The notes beneath the pieces are model-generated. The model was given only the letters and a program-made list of their open reading frames with translations, made no database searches and had not been told where the DNA came from. The translations under genes and the position numbers were made by a program. 64,000 nucleotides of DNA from Malaya genurostris (lineage: Eukaryota; Arthropoda; Insecta; Diptera; Culicidae): positions 161,110,352-161,174,351 of the forward strand of contig NC_080571.1 of assembly GCF_030247185.1 (NCBI RefSeq). Reading direction: 5' to 3'. Positions 54,217 through 64,000 of the stretch are shown piece by piece; the first letter of the stretch is position 1, and each line of letters opens with the position of its first letter.

Positions 54217-55108
54217 CACTCAAATAAAAATTCACGTTCGATTCACTTGAAAAATCATGTAGAATGGTTTGAATGTCAAATTGAATATTTTACGAGACGA
54301 AAATGATTTTTATACGAACATCCCCTAAAATGAATAGAGTCATCACATAAGGTTTACGTGAATTGACCAAACGTCAAACAATCTACGTGAATTTTCAATG
54401 TGTAAAACTCGATTTTGAAAATGGCGAGCAGTGGCCCTCGAAGTGTAAGTAGTGTAAATATTTGTGAGAAAAGTTATTTAATTACAATTTTTTACTCAAT
54501 CGACCGGACCATTCCAGTATGAAAGTGTCCATGTGTTCAACTGGACCGAGTGCCTGCTTGAGTCCGGAAGTTTACCCGCTCCTGCCGAATGCTTCAAACA
54601 GGCCGTCGGTATGGAGCTAGAGACACTGGAACCACGTAATGCGACATCAACCTGCGTCGGTAGTGTTGTGGGAGTTTTTGGATCTCGACTTCGGCTTCGG
54701 TTGGCTGGTAGTGACAACAAAAACGATTTCTGGATTCTGGATTTGAGATACCACGACGTTATTAGTTGCTTTTTAAGCCAATCGAATTATATGACAATTT
54801 TCTGAAATAAATGTTTTATTTTTCATGGCATTTTTCATTTCATAGATTTATATAAAAATCTGAAATCTCCCTTTTGACTTCAACCAATATATAAAATAGT
54901 AATTTCTGGTATCTAAATTTGATATGAACTGATAGATAAATGTGATATGAACAGTACATTACATTATACCTATGAAACACGTAACTTTTACTGGATTATG
55001 CATTAAACAGCTTTTAAATGCCACTCCATTAAAACCTACGTGAAAAGTAGGGTGGAAAATATTCACATAACTTTTCACGTAAATATAATATGATTATTAT
55101 TTTGAGTG
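54217..55108 (+). mobile_element. TIR element R, clean full-length copy
   Basis: 892 bp, CACTCAAATAAAAATTCACG to TTATTTTGAGTG, TA on each side (54215-54216, 55109-55110). It sits in an old T-like sequence that continues at 55109. TTCACGT and ACGTGAA motifs cluster at both ends. It carries the only R ORF with a canonical donor, a canonical acceptor and no stop. Confidence 0.85.
54421..54805 (+). CDS. Spliced MBT-domain ORF in element R, intact
   Basis: Exon 1 is 54421-54444 (MASSGPRS), intron 54445-54517 is 73 nt (GTAAGT ... CCATTCCAG with a T-rich tract before it), and exon 2 is 54518-54805. Both exons are phase 0, giving 103 residues. Exon 2 is nearly one whole MBT repeat: VFNWTECLLESGSLPAPAEC, FKQAVGMELETLEPRNATST, CVGSVVGVFGSRLRLRLAGS and NDFWILDLRYHD. 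MBT repeats bind mono- or dimethyl-lysine of histones; Scm is a Polycomb-group protein. The aspartate of the usual LRLDGSD is alanine here (LAGSD). The nine-residue linker before GMKLE is missing. Captured from a host Scm-like gene (inference). Coding status is not proven, but the splice signals and open frame are striking. Confidence 0.65.
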
Positions 55109-55420
55109 TATAGAAAAAGTGGATATTAGAAGTAACTCCTTAGTTAGTCGAATTTGAGTTCTTCCACTGGAAACGATTTTTGGGTAAAATCTACTCATTT
55201 ACTGAGTAATGCTTTATTTGCTCATGTGCCAAAAAAAGAGTAAATTTGCCTAAAATTGCTCCTTTTTTTCAATTGTATTGTATTAAAATATTACACGCAA
55301 TACATAAAATAATTATACTGTGTTTATTTATTATTCCGTTTACAATTGATTTCTAACTTCGATATATCATATCAAGTGTCGATCGTTTGGAGTAGTGTGT
55401 CAATCGCAGCTTAAGGGCTG
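55109..55420. repeat. Old T-like remnant
   Basis: Diverged T sequence (GAAAAAGTGG, TCTACTCATTTACTGAGTAAT, ATATCAAGTG, GGAGTAGTGTGTCAATCGCA) that continues the remnant left of R at 53758-54214. Confidence 0.55.
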
Positions 55421-57245
55421 AGGACAGTACAGTAAAGTGGTAGGTTTTTTGCTATTTTCCAGTTTCAAATAAAATTTTCTTGGAAACGGTGCAGAATATA
55501 GAAAAACCCACCTGACAATGTTTTTGAAATTTAGTTGAGAATATTCTGTGAAATTTTCAGAATGATTCATCGAGTTTAGCGGTCATGTTGTATTTTTATC
55601 TAACTGAAGAAATGCTGAAAATTGGAACGCTCGGAAATGCATACCTCTACTTGCTCATCGAATATATCGGCTTTGAAGGCTTGTATCATAAATCTACCGA
55701 GACAAAGTCTAGATAATTTAGTTTAGATGCGATTAGTACATAAAAACATATACGTTATCGCAATAAAAATAAAGTCTTGTATTTTTCTGCGAAACAAAGT
55801 CAGTTTCAATGCATCCGCCATTTTCTTCGCTTTGATTTTCTGATAGGATTCTGAAAGAGGAGAGAGAAATAAAATTGGCTCGACAAGGCTGCCAAACACA
55901 CAGACGTTTCATTATATATAAACACATTTTTTGTTTCGCATTCAATATGTGAAAGTTTAATATTTTCTTATTGTTCATTGGAATGTATAGCAGAGTAATT
56001 TATGTTTGTTCGGGATCTGTATCAATGAAATAAATTGACGTAAATTTCACACAGATTTCGAATAAAAGAACTAATAATTACATTGAGTTCAACGATGTTC
56101 ATCACTCAAATTTTAGGAATTTTTCAGGGCTTCAGATGCAAAATTTTTGTCGTGAATGCGACTTACTTTACTATGGGGTGCCTTTTCAAAATTTACCCTC
56201 TGAGAGAGTGATAAGTTTTTGATCGTGAATATCTCTTGTTGTATCTAACGAATCAACATAATTTTTTCTACTTGCCATCGGAAATATGATCACAATTTTA
56301 TGATAAAATTTTCAGTTGTGTGACATAATCTCAAATAGTTCAAAATTAAACTTTTCTGAAATGTTTAGTATAAACGAGTATCAAAGAGGATAATTCATAC
56401 GGCGCGTTTGCCTTTCTCGTATTTTTAAAGCTCATAGCTCAGTGATCTGTGGAAGGATTTATATAATCTAACTACCAATAGAATCGAAATTTTTCAACTT
56501 AAACGTGTATAGCATTGAAGTATTTCAATAGTACATTATTGAAAAACCTGTCTCATTTGACCCATGTCAACACCAGCCAATCAGAACGCGTTCTGAGAAA
56601 GAGAACAAAATATCTGCTGCTGTACAACAAATCGTTCGAGAAAAATGTTCCGAAAAGTAATGAATATCGTAGTGAGTTCCTCAATTTGGTCCTTCTGAAT
56701 GCTAGATACGAATCCCTACAGCATATTGATAGTTTCTTTCAATAAATTATGCAAATCTGAAATGAAATAATCGACATTAAAATTCTGTATGCGGCTATTT
56801 TTACAGCCGTCAGGACCGCCCATTAGTGAAAAAGCTACAAACGAAATCACGTAAAAGAAAGCTCCTAACAAAAATTGAATCAGTTAATACCAAAAAACAA
56901 GACACACTGTAAATCTGTGTCCTCTGTATCTCAGAATAATAAAATTATTCGAAAAGTGTTGTCGGTTCAAGACATAGCCAGATCGTACTTATTAAAAAAA
57001 ACGGATATTAGGTTTTCAAAGTGTGTAATTTTTATTGCACAAAAAGTCCCGTGCCTGTGCGTGGTAATTGGTGGTTAGAACATACATTTGTTTCTGTTAT
57101 TTTGATATTTCATTTCATATTTCATTTTTGTCAGGGTTATCTGAAGATGGAATGAGCATGTTTCTACCTATGCGAATAGATTTACAAAACAAAAAGTAAG
57201 CCTTTTCCACTATGAGAGAAGCTCAAATCCAGACAAGCAATTTTG
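55421..57245. other. AT-rich region with no recognised gene
   Basis: The longest frame (56515-56745, 76 codons) reads KYFNSTLLKNLSHLTHVNTS and later NEYRSEFLNLVLLNARYESL; I do not recognise it. A CCAATCAGAACGCGTTCTGA string lies near 56577 and an ATGCAAAT octamer near 56751. The segment GTCGTGAATGCGACTTACTT near 56147 is a diverged copy of the module at 58560 and 60515, so part of this region is an old copy of that repeat. Confidence 0.35.
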
Positions 57246-57470
57246 GTACTCATCATTTCACGTAGGTTTTAATGGACTGGCATTTAAAAGCTGTTTTATA
57301 CATAATCCAGTAAAAGATACGTGTTTCATAGGTAAAATGTAATGTACTGTTCATTTCACATTCATCTATCAGTTCGTATCAAATTTAGATACCAGAAAAT
57401 TACTATTTTATATATTGGTTGAAGTCGAAAGGGAGATGCCAGATCTTGATATAAATCTATGAAATGAAAA
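57246..57470 (-). mobile_element. Inverted unit 5: U/R junction and right part of R
   Basis: It begins with TACTCATCAT, the R-U junction of units 2 and 3 in reverse, followed by the R 3' region. R is cut at 57470 by the 57471-60524 insertion and resumes at 60525. Confidence 0.7.
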
Positions 57471-57996
57471 AGTACGGGTGTGTAATGTCAGAGACATAAC
57501 TGGATGTCGTGAATACGAATAAAAACTGACACACTTTCTTTATACTTCCGAATTCGAACTGGTAGTTGATCGATTGTGTAAATTGTGCTACTTTCCCCTT
57601 TTTCACTACTAGAATTTTAAGCGATGCGCCTTGACTAAATTACAGATTAGTTACATTAAACATTCTGAAACGCAATTAAATGTAATGAAATAACTAGATA
57701 GTTCTTTATAATAAAAATGGGCCGTAAAGTAAAATTTCGCATAAATTCAAGAACTAAATTCAGAACTTAGAACGGACTCAGAATTCAGTTTGATTTTAGT
57801 TCTAGAACTACAATTTCGAAACTGAATTCAGTTCCGAAATCTTTTTCCAGAATCCAGTTCAGCACACAGGCTCTGAATTCTAAACCCGGAGCTAAGCTCT
57901 CAAACTTGAAGACGGTTTTTCGCCTCGACCATCAAAATGGGTTGTATAAAGTACAGTAAAGCAAAATTTCGCATAATACTTTGAGAGTATTATTAT

Positions 57997-58012
57997 GGTT
58001 CTAAAAAGAACC
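57997..58012 (-). other. Stem-loop GGTTCT-TTTT-AGAACC
   Basis: On the minus strand this is a perfect 6-bp stem with a four-T loop, 11 nt after the stop of the 58023-58220 frame. It has the shape of the stem-loop that ends replication-dependent histone mRNAs (six-pair GGYYYU stem, four-base pyrimidine-rich loop). A near copy is at 63898-63913 and a broken one near 58637. Chance is not excluded. Confidence 0.4.
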
Positions 58013-58022
58013 GAATAGAATT

Positions 58023-58220
58023 CTAGAATAAGGAACTGGACCTGAGTTCAAGAACTAAATTTAGAACAAAGAACAGAAGTTCTGCTTTCATTGCCGACTG
58101 CTCCACCTGACGACTGAAGTCCAAATGAAAGATGCGACCTGAGCGTTTGAGGTTTTTAACCACGCAGAAGGTGCACTCTTCGAAGCTGCTGGTCCCACAA
58201 CGTCTGCTTGCATCCAACAC
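58023..58220 (-). CDS. Small ORF downstream of a TATA box, unknown
   Basis: 65 codons starting MLDASRRCGTSSFEECTFC. A TATAAAAGGG lies about 40 bp upstream (minus strand, near 58262) and the stem-loop at 57997 follows the stop. The middle (CTFCVVKNLKRSGRI) is the same sequence that is repeated in the tandem array. No domain is recognised, and another frame from an ATG near 58215 is also open for about 40 codons, so the true frame is uncertain. Confidence 0.3.
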   Translation of the reverse strand: MLDASRRCGTSSFEECTFCVVKNLKRSGRIFHLDFSRQVEQSAMKAELLFFVLNLVLELRSSSLF

Positions 58221-58252
58221 TCAAGAAGAAATGATCGAATTTCGACCACGGT

Positions 58253-58264
58253 TTCCCTTTTATA
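58253..58264 (-). promoter_or_regulatory. TATA box of module A
   Basis: TATAAAAGGG on the minus strand. The sequence around it (ACCGTGGTCGAAATTCGATC downstream, GCGCAAGGACGACG upstream) is conserved at 60195-60285, so about 400 bp of promoter-like DNA is duplicated. Confidence 0.5.
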
Positions 58265-58757
58265 CACAGTCAGTTGAAAATATGTGCTTGACTACCTCAA
58301 AATCGTCGTCCTTGCGCGAAAAAGCCAAGCAAAAGTAAAGAGTTTTCGTGTTGTTTTCAAAATTTGAGAAAACTTAATATTTGAGTTGTTTGTGGTTATC
58401 TCACACTATTCAAAATATTATCCTAAATTCCTGATCATATTTTTGATGAAATGGTGAAAGAATTATGTTGCTGCCTTGAATACAAGTCGAGATATTCACG
58501 ATTAAGTTCTGCCCATTCTTCCATATGGCTAATTTTGAAAAGGTACCCCATAGTAAAGTAAGTCGTATTCACGACAAAAAATGGGTTGTATAGAGGTACA
58601 GTAAAGTAAATTCCGCATAATTCTTTAGGAGTATTATTATGGTTTTAAGAACAACCGAATAGAAGTCTGGAATAGAGAACTGGACCCTGAGTTCAAGACC
58701 TAAATTTAGATCCAATAACACTCAAAATCCAGTTTCAGTCGCTGCTGATTCTCGCCT

Positions 58758-60125
58758 TGGTGGCCAGCAGCTAGCGAATGAGAGATGCGACCTTAGCGTT
58801 TGAGGTTTTTAACCACGCAGAAGGTGCATTCTCTCTCGCTGCTGGTTAACTCTCGCTGCTGCTGCTGGTTAAGGTCCTCTCGCCTCGATGGCCAGCAAGC
58901 GAATGAGAGATGCGACCTGAGCGTTTGAGGATTTTAACCACGCAGAAGGTGCATTCTCTCTCGCTGCTGGTTAACTCTCGCTGCTGCTGCTGGTTAAGGT
59001 CCTCTCGCCTCGATGGCCAGCAAGCGAATGAGAGATGCGACCTGAGCGTTTGAGGTTTTTATTAACCACGCAGAAGGTGCATTCTCCGTCGCTGCTGGTT
59101 AACTCTCGCTGCTGCTGCTGGCTGGTCCTCGCGCCTCGATGGCCAGCAAGCGAATGAGAGATGCGACCTGAGCGTTTGAGGTTTTTATTAACCACGCAGA
59201 AGGTGCATTCTCTCTCGCTGCTGGTTAACTCTTGCTGCTGCTGCTGGCTGGTCCTCGCGCCTCGATGGCCAGCAAGCGAATGAGAGATGCGACCTGAGCG
59301 TTTGAGGTTTTTATTAACCACGCAGAAGGTGCATTCTCCGTCGCTGCTGGTTAACTCTCGCTGCTGCCGCTGGCTGGTCCTCGCGCCTCGATGGCCAGCA
59401 AGCGAATGAGAGATGCGACCTGAGCGTTTGAGGATTTTAACCACGCAGAAGGTGCATTCTCTCTCGCTGCTGGTGGAAAGTTTAACTCCCGCTGCTGCTG
59501 CTGGCTGGTCCTCGCGCCTCGATGGCCAGCAAGCGAATGAGAGATGCGACCTGAGCGTTTGAGGATTTTAACCAAGCAGAAGGTGCATTCTCCGTCGCTG
59601 CTGGTTAACTCTCGCTGCTGCTGCTGGCTGGTCCTCGCGCCTCGATGGCCAGCAAGCGAATGAGAGATGCGACCTGAGTGTTTGAGGTTTTTATGAACCA
59701 CGCAAAAGGTGCATACTCTCTCGCTGCTGATTAACTCTCGCTGCTGCTGCTGGCTGGTCCTCGCGCCTCGATGGCCAGCAAGCGAATGAGAGATGCGACC
59801 TGAGCGTTTGAGGTTTTTATTAACCACGCAGAAGGTGCATTCTCTCTCGCTGCTGGTGGAAAGTTTAACTCCCGCTGCTGCTGCTGGCTGGTCCTCGCGC
59901 CTCGATGGCCAGCAAGCGAATGAGATATGCGACCTGAGCGTTTGAGGTTTTTATTAACCATGCAGAAGGTGCATTCTCTCTCGCTGCTGGTGGAAAGTTT
60001 AACTCCCGCTGCTGCTGCTGGCTGGTCCTCGCGCCTCGATGGCCAGCAAGCGAATGAGAGATGCGACCTGAGCGTTTGAGGTTTTTATTAACCACGCAGA
60101 AGGTGCATTCTCTCTCGCTGCTGGT
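58758..60125 (-). repeat. Tandem array of about 126-bp units
   Basis: GATGGCCAGC marks unit starts at 58888, 59012, 59138, 59264, 59390, 59521, 59644, 59770, 59904 and 60038, with a diverged unit before 58888. Spacings are 123-134 and most often 126. Each unit has a short CTG run, AGCGAATGAGAGATGCGACC and AACCACGCAGAAGGTGCATT. On the minus strand 126-bp units keep a 42-codon frame (LKRSGRISHSLAGHRGARTS), so ORFs of 109-158 codons appear; units of 131 or 134 bp switch frame. Confidence 0.9.
58971..59444 (-). CDS. Repeat-encoded ORF in the tandem array
   Basis: 157 codons made of about four 42-residue repeats (NLKRSGRISHSLAGHRGART, then QQQQRELTSS, ECTFCVVNK). Basic and glutamine-rich. The frame is carried by the repeat length, and neighbouring units continue it in other frames (59351-59827, 59865-60194). 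It may be accidental; there is no sign of a domain. Confidence 0.2.
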   Translation of the reverse strand: MVKILKRSGRISHSLAGHRGARTSQRQQRELTSSDGECTFCVVNKNLKRSGRISHSLAGHRGARTSQQQQQELTSSERECTFCVVNKNLKRSGRISHSLAGHRGARTSQQQQRELTSSDGECTFCVVNKNLKRSGRISHSLAGHRGERTLTSSSSES

Positions 60126-60199
60126 TGATGATTCCACTCCCACGACGTCTGCTTCCATCGAACACACAAGAAGAAATGATCGATTTTCGACCACGGTTC

Positions 60200-60209
60200 C
60201 CCTTTTATA
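60200..60209 (-). promoter_or_regulatory. TATA box of module B
   Basis: TATAAAAGGGG on the minus strand, followed about 45 bp later by an ATG (MEADVVGVESSTSSERECTF) that runs straight into the tandem array. The same layout as module A, so the array may be an expansion of the module A transcript region. Confidence 0.5.
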
Positions 60210-60524
60210 CGCATTCAGTTGAAGATATGTGCCTGACTATCTCAAAATCGTCGTCCTTGCGCGAAAAACCCAAGCGAAAGTAAAAAGTTTTCCGCGTTGT
60301 TTTAAAATTTTAAGAAAACTTAATTTTTGAGTTGTTTGTGGTTATCGCACGCTGTTCAAAATATTATCCTGAATTCCTGATCATATTTTTGATGAAATGG
60401 TGAAAGAATTATGTTGCTACCATTAATACAAGTCGAGATATTCGCGATTAAGTTCTGCCCATTCTTCCATATGGCTAATTTTGAAAAGGCGCCCCATAGT
60501 AAAGTAAGTCGTATTCACGACAAA

Positions 60525-61840
60525 ATGCCATGAAATATAAAACATTTATATCAAAAAATTGTCATACAATTATAATGGCTTAAAAAGCAACTAATAACGT
60601 CGTGGTATCTCAAATCGACAAGCCTCCAGAAATCGTTCATGTTGTCACTGCCATCCAACCGAAGCCGCAGTCAAGATCCAAGAACTCCCACAACACTACC
60701 GATGCAGGTTGAAGTCGCATTACATGGTTCCAGTGTCTCTAGCTTCACACCGACGGCCTGTTTGAAGCATTCGGCAGGAGCGGGTAAACTTCCGGACTCA
60801 CGCAGGCACTCGGTCCAGTTAAACACATGGAAACTTTCATACTGGAATGGTCGATGGAGTAAAAAATTGTAATTAAATAACTCGCAAATATTTACACAAC
60901 TTACACTTCGAGGGCCACTGCTCGCCATTTTCAAAATCGAGTTTTTTACACTGGAAATTCACGTAGATTGTTTGACGTTTGGTCAATTCACGTAAACCTT
61001 ATGTGATGACTCTATTCATTTTAGGGGATGTTCGTATGACATTCATTTTCGTCACGTAAAATATTCAATTTGACATTTGAAACCATTCTACACGCTTAGA
61101 AAAAGTTACTCAAAGTTTGAGTACTAGTTACTCATATTCAAATGATACATGGAAACGTCAAAAATTGAGTAGTTATCATCAATGATATTGAGTAACTCCT
61201 ACTCTAAATTTGAGTTTAACGCATTAACTCGTATTTTTTTGTTACTATTCGCAAGATCAATCTAAAAGTTGTAATAACCATTTGTAACAACAGGTTGTAT
61301 ATTTTGTTAGTGAGATCGCGTATTTCGAGGGTGAGTCGCTCAACACAAACGGTGTTGTGTCTGCAAAAACCGGAATGATAAACTCCGTGTTGTGCTTTAG
61401 AATGAAACCGAATATGCTCAAATGTCATTTCTGAGGAGTAAGTGTATGATTGGTGCCTGAGCATAACTGACATGTATGTTAATTTGCGATTGACACACTA
61501 CTCCAAGCAACCACCACTTGATATAGTATTGAGTTCAATTACTTAATATTTTAATACAATACACTCAGAAAAGGAGCAATTTTCGTTGCAAATTTGGTAT
61601 ATGTGAAATAAAATTTCACACAAAATTTGAGTGATAGTTACTCTATTTTTGGTACATGTACAAATAAAGTATTACTCAGTAAATGAGTAGATTTTACCCA
61701 AATATCGTTTCCAGTGGAAGAACTCAAATTTGAGTAACTTCGGAGTTACTCTAAAATAGAAATGTTCCACTTTTTCTGTAGATGAGTGAGATCTTACTCA
61801 TTTTTGAGTAACTATTTTTAAGCGTGTTTTTATTTGAGTG
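60525..61840 (-). mobile_element. Inverted unit 5: R left part with T
   Basis: R resumes with ATGCCATGAAATATAAAAC. The MBT ORF starts at ATG 60928 (minus), with GTAAGT-type donor changed to GTAAGTTG and the shared TGA in exon 2. T spans 61091-61826 with its 82-codon-type ORF starting at 61473. The compound ends at 61840 before TA. Confidence 0.72.
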
Positions 61841-62088
61841 TATGATTTTTCAAATGAAGTTGCCCGTATTCATAAGAAATTGTAGAAGCGGTGAAGTAAT
61901 TAGAAATTTTCCTACCGATTTGACAGCTCTTGCTGAAAGTATCATCTCTTAACAAGCAGCGCCTCTACATTTCAGTTTTGCGACAATATGTCAATTCCTG
62001 AAACCCAGACAAACCCAGATAAATGTTTGAGTATTGGTAGGTTTTTGAAAAATATATCCTGGCAACTCTGTTTACACGCAGAGTTATA

Positions 62089-63466
62089 CACTCAAAAAAG
62101 AAATCACGTTAATTCTACTTGAAAACATACATGAATCTCATCCACCCAACATTTCACATAAATTCTATGGGGTAGATAAATGAATTGTATCGGATTGTTC
62201 ATATATCATGCATCTTATTCAATAGGTAAATAATATATCACTTGTCCGTTGGATACAACGTGATTTTCATATGTTTTAACAGAACTTCACGTAATAGTTA
62301 CATGACTTAAACATCTTTATTGAGCATAGGAAAATCACATAATAATTACATGAAATGGTACATGATTGTATAGTATATAAAACTCAGTTAAAACTAACAT
62401 TAAAAAGGCATTTATTTGCAGAATGCATTTCTAACGGATCGCTTGTTATTTTACATCTATTTACATATGAATGGTTACATCATCAACCTTAACGAATAGT
62501 AACTCAATGAAATTAAACTTATACTTAACTCTAAGTATAAACTTATTATCTACATTTAAAACTATTGTTGGTCGTCGATTAAAATAATCAATACCAGTAA
62601 TAATGAACCTGATGTTTCAAACGCGACATAGTGCTCATTTTGACCAATGACTACCCATAATTGCAAAATCAAGTGAAATATTTCATCTAACGATAAAATC
62701 TCTGATTTCATAGAGTACAGCTTGATCCAATAAAAAAATTATGACAAACTGTCCTATTTTGTAGTTAATTACTTTGTAAACAATAGAGTCGGCGGTACCG
62801 ACAGAAGTTTTTCTATTTATGATTTCTGAAAATATAAATCAATTAATCAAAAATTCTTACTTCAAACTTGAATTACATTTTGTTTTCTCACGGAAATTAT
62901 AAGATCGAAAATATTTTCGTATGCTGTTGGTTCTAAATACATCCGGAGATCAAGAGCTCGAACAAGCCAATATCGCATTCTACTAAAACTAAGCGCAAAA
63001 TTGTATATTGAGTACTACACTAGTTTTGAAACTGTAGAAGCAACGTCCGGGCATTACATTCGTTTTGTGGAATTTGGCCTTTCTGTTTCAACAGACTTCG
63101 CAGCCGATTCTTATTGTACATAATCATTGCATGGCTAGTACTATAGATCCTACTGACACTAAGAATCCTTCCAGGTCAGGGCTGTTTTGAAACTTTACTT
63201 ACCTTTAAAAACTTCCAATAACGAATGCATTATGTTCAAGCCTGCCACTAACATGTCAGCCATTTTGAGGTTTGGAATTTTCATAGAGCAAATTCACTTA
63301 AACTTCGATCATGGGACTCTCCATTTGAAGATTATGTGAAAATCACATAGCTTGTACTTGGTTTCCAGATGTTATTCATAGACATCACGTAGAATATCAA
63401 ATACAAATGAAGCACTGTATTTACGTGAGTAATCCCATAAAACTAATGTGATTTATTTTTTGAGTG
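62089..63466 (-). mobile_element. TIR element S, inverted unit 5
   Basis: 1378 bp with TA flanks (62087-62088, 63467-63468), the same length as 2897-4274. The MADMLVAGLNIM exon lies near 63262 on the minus strand. Confidence 0.78.
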
Positions 63467-64000
63467 TACTATTAATGGAAAAATCTGTTTCTGACTTCAG
63501 CTGGTTTTCAAAGAAGGGCGAAACTAACATAGATTGCCCTTCCTTACCTAGGACAGGACCAGACAACTGGCTTCTTTTTCCAGAAAAATATTTCTCTTCT
63601 TATTCCGGTTTCTCCCTGCTGTAAATAATAAAAGCCTCGCGATCACTGTTGCCAGTAGAGATAATTGTTCATTCTGAAAACTTACTCCCCTTATAACATG
63701 TAATTATTTATCATTTGAAAACACTTAGACAAATGTTATATCGGTCAAAAATATAGCTCTGGATTCATTTTGATCAGATGTTTGTTTTGAAGAAAACGTT
63801 TAGTTGAAACAGCTTAATAAAATTTGATAGATAGTTCTTTATAATAAAAATGGGCCGTAAAGTAAAATTTCGCATAATTCTTTAGGAGTATTATTATGGT
63901 TCTAAAAAGAATCGATTTGAAGAATTCTGGAATTAGGAACTGGACCTGAGCTCAAGAACTAAATTCAGAACTTAGAACGGACTCAGAATTCAGTTTGATT
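63467..64000 (-). repeat. Composite-unit spacer (inverted), then repeat seen at 57695
   Basis: Bases 63467-63826 are the unit spacer in reverse. At about 63827 the sequence switches to TAGATAGTTCTTTATAATAA, identical to 57696 onward, and continues to the window end with a second stem-loop-like GGTTCT...GAATC. Confidence 0.6.

Larger units (their letters stand above)
57471..60524 (-). repeat. Insertion with duplicated promoter-like modules and tandem array
   Basis: The R sequence GAAATGAAAAATGCCATGAA is split here (AAAA on both sides). Near the two ends GTCGTGAATACGA (57513) and its reverse complement (about 60505) form an inverted pair. Inside are two related minus-strand modules (about 58560-58100 and 60515-60120) and a 126-bp tandem array. 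No transposase or known host gene is recognised. The 63827-64000 segment is another copy of the 57695 region. Confidence 0.5.

Noticed and set aside
56792..56809. Histone-type stem-loop CGGCTATTTTTACAGCCG
   Set aside because: The stem has a mismatched inner pair and an 8-base loop, and no ORF or TATA box lies in the right place upstream.
58758..60125. CRISPR-like regular repeat array
   Set aside because: Whole 126-bp units are repeated without unique spacers, and the context is eukaryotic repeats.

Overview
The window reads as repeat-choked, AT-rich arthropod DNA, most likely from a culicine mosquito such as Aedes. That placement is an inference from the mix of Ty3/gypsy, I-type and Jockey-type LINEs, Penelope-like elements, a DD37D mariner and many small TA-flanked inverted-repeat elements. 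I see no ordinary host gene, tRNA, rRNA or CRISPR. Almost every base from 1 to about 52,660 and from 57,246 to 63,826 belongs to nested mobile elements.

The scaffold is a composite unit of about 6 kb present four times in direct orientation (starting near 171, 17142, 32289 and 37726) and once, partly, in inverted orientation (57246-63826). The order inside a unit is: foldback block and 'D' block, foldback MITE (FB), TIR element S, spacer, TIR element R with TIR element T nested in its left end, then block U. The units share internal junctions, so the composite was multiplied after it formed. Later insertions differ from unit to unit. Unit 1 has R at 930-1821 and a Penelope-like compound (PLE1, 5741-16368) that itself contains an intact Ty3/gypsy element (6682-12246). 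Unit 2 has a hAT-like MITE, R, an unclassified insertion carrying an intact I-type LINE (21757-27783), and element V (30906-32056). Unit 3 has a hAT MITE and a hairpin-ended MITE. Unit 4 has the deepest nest: S holds W (40064-50415), W holds a Jockey-type LINE (40135-49501), the LINE holds a second Penelope-like element (PLE2, 43056-47416), and PLE2 holds an intact mariner (44111-45423).

The most interesting content is the family of small TIR elements R, S, T, V and W. They share CAC-type termini and mostly TA target duplications. Each is rich in its own short repeated motif, none encodes a transposase here, and several hold small spliced-gene-like ORFs. R carries a two-exon ORF encoding an MBT domain that closely resembles the first MBT repeat of Sex comb on midleg (Scm) proteins, with a 72-73 nt GTAAGT...AG intron. 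S carries a two-exon ORF whose exon phases match. This looks like repeated capture of host exons by non-autonomous DNA elements.

From 52,660 to 57,245 lie older T-like remnants, a clean full-length R copy (54217-55108) and AT-rich DNA with no recognised gene. From 57,471 to 60,524 another insertion in the inverted unit holds two TATA-containing promoter-like modules and a ten-copy tandem repeat of about 126 bp that stays open as an ORF on the minus strand. All calls rest on reading the sequence alone; no database search was run.
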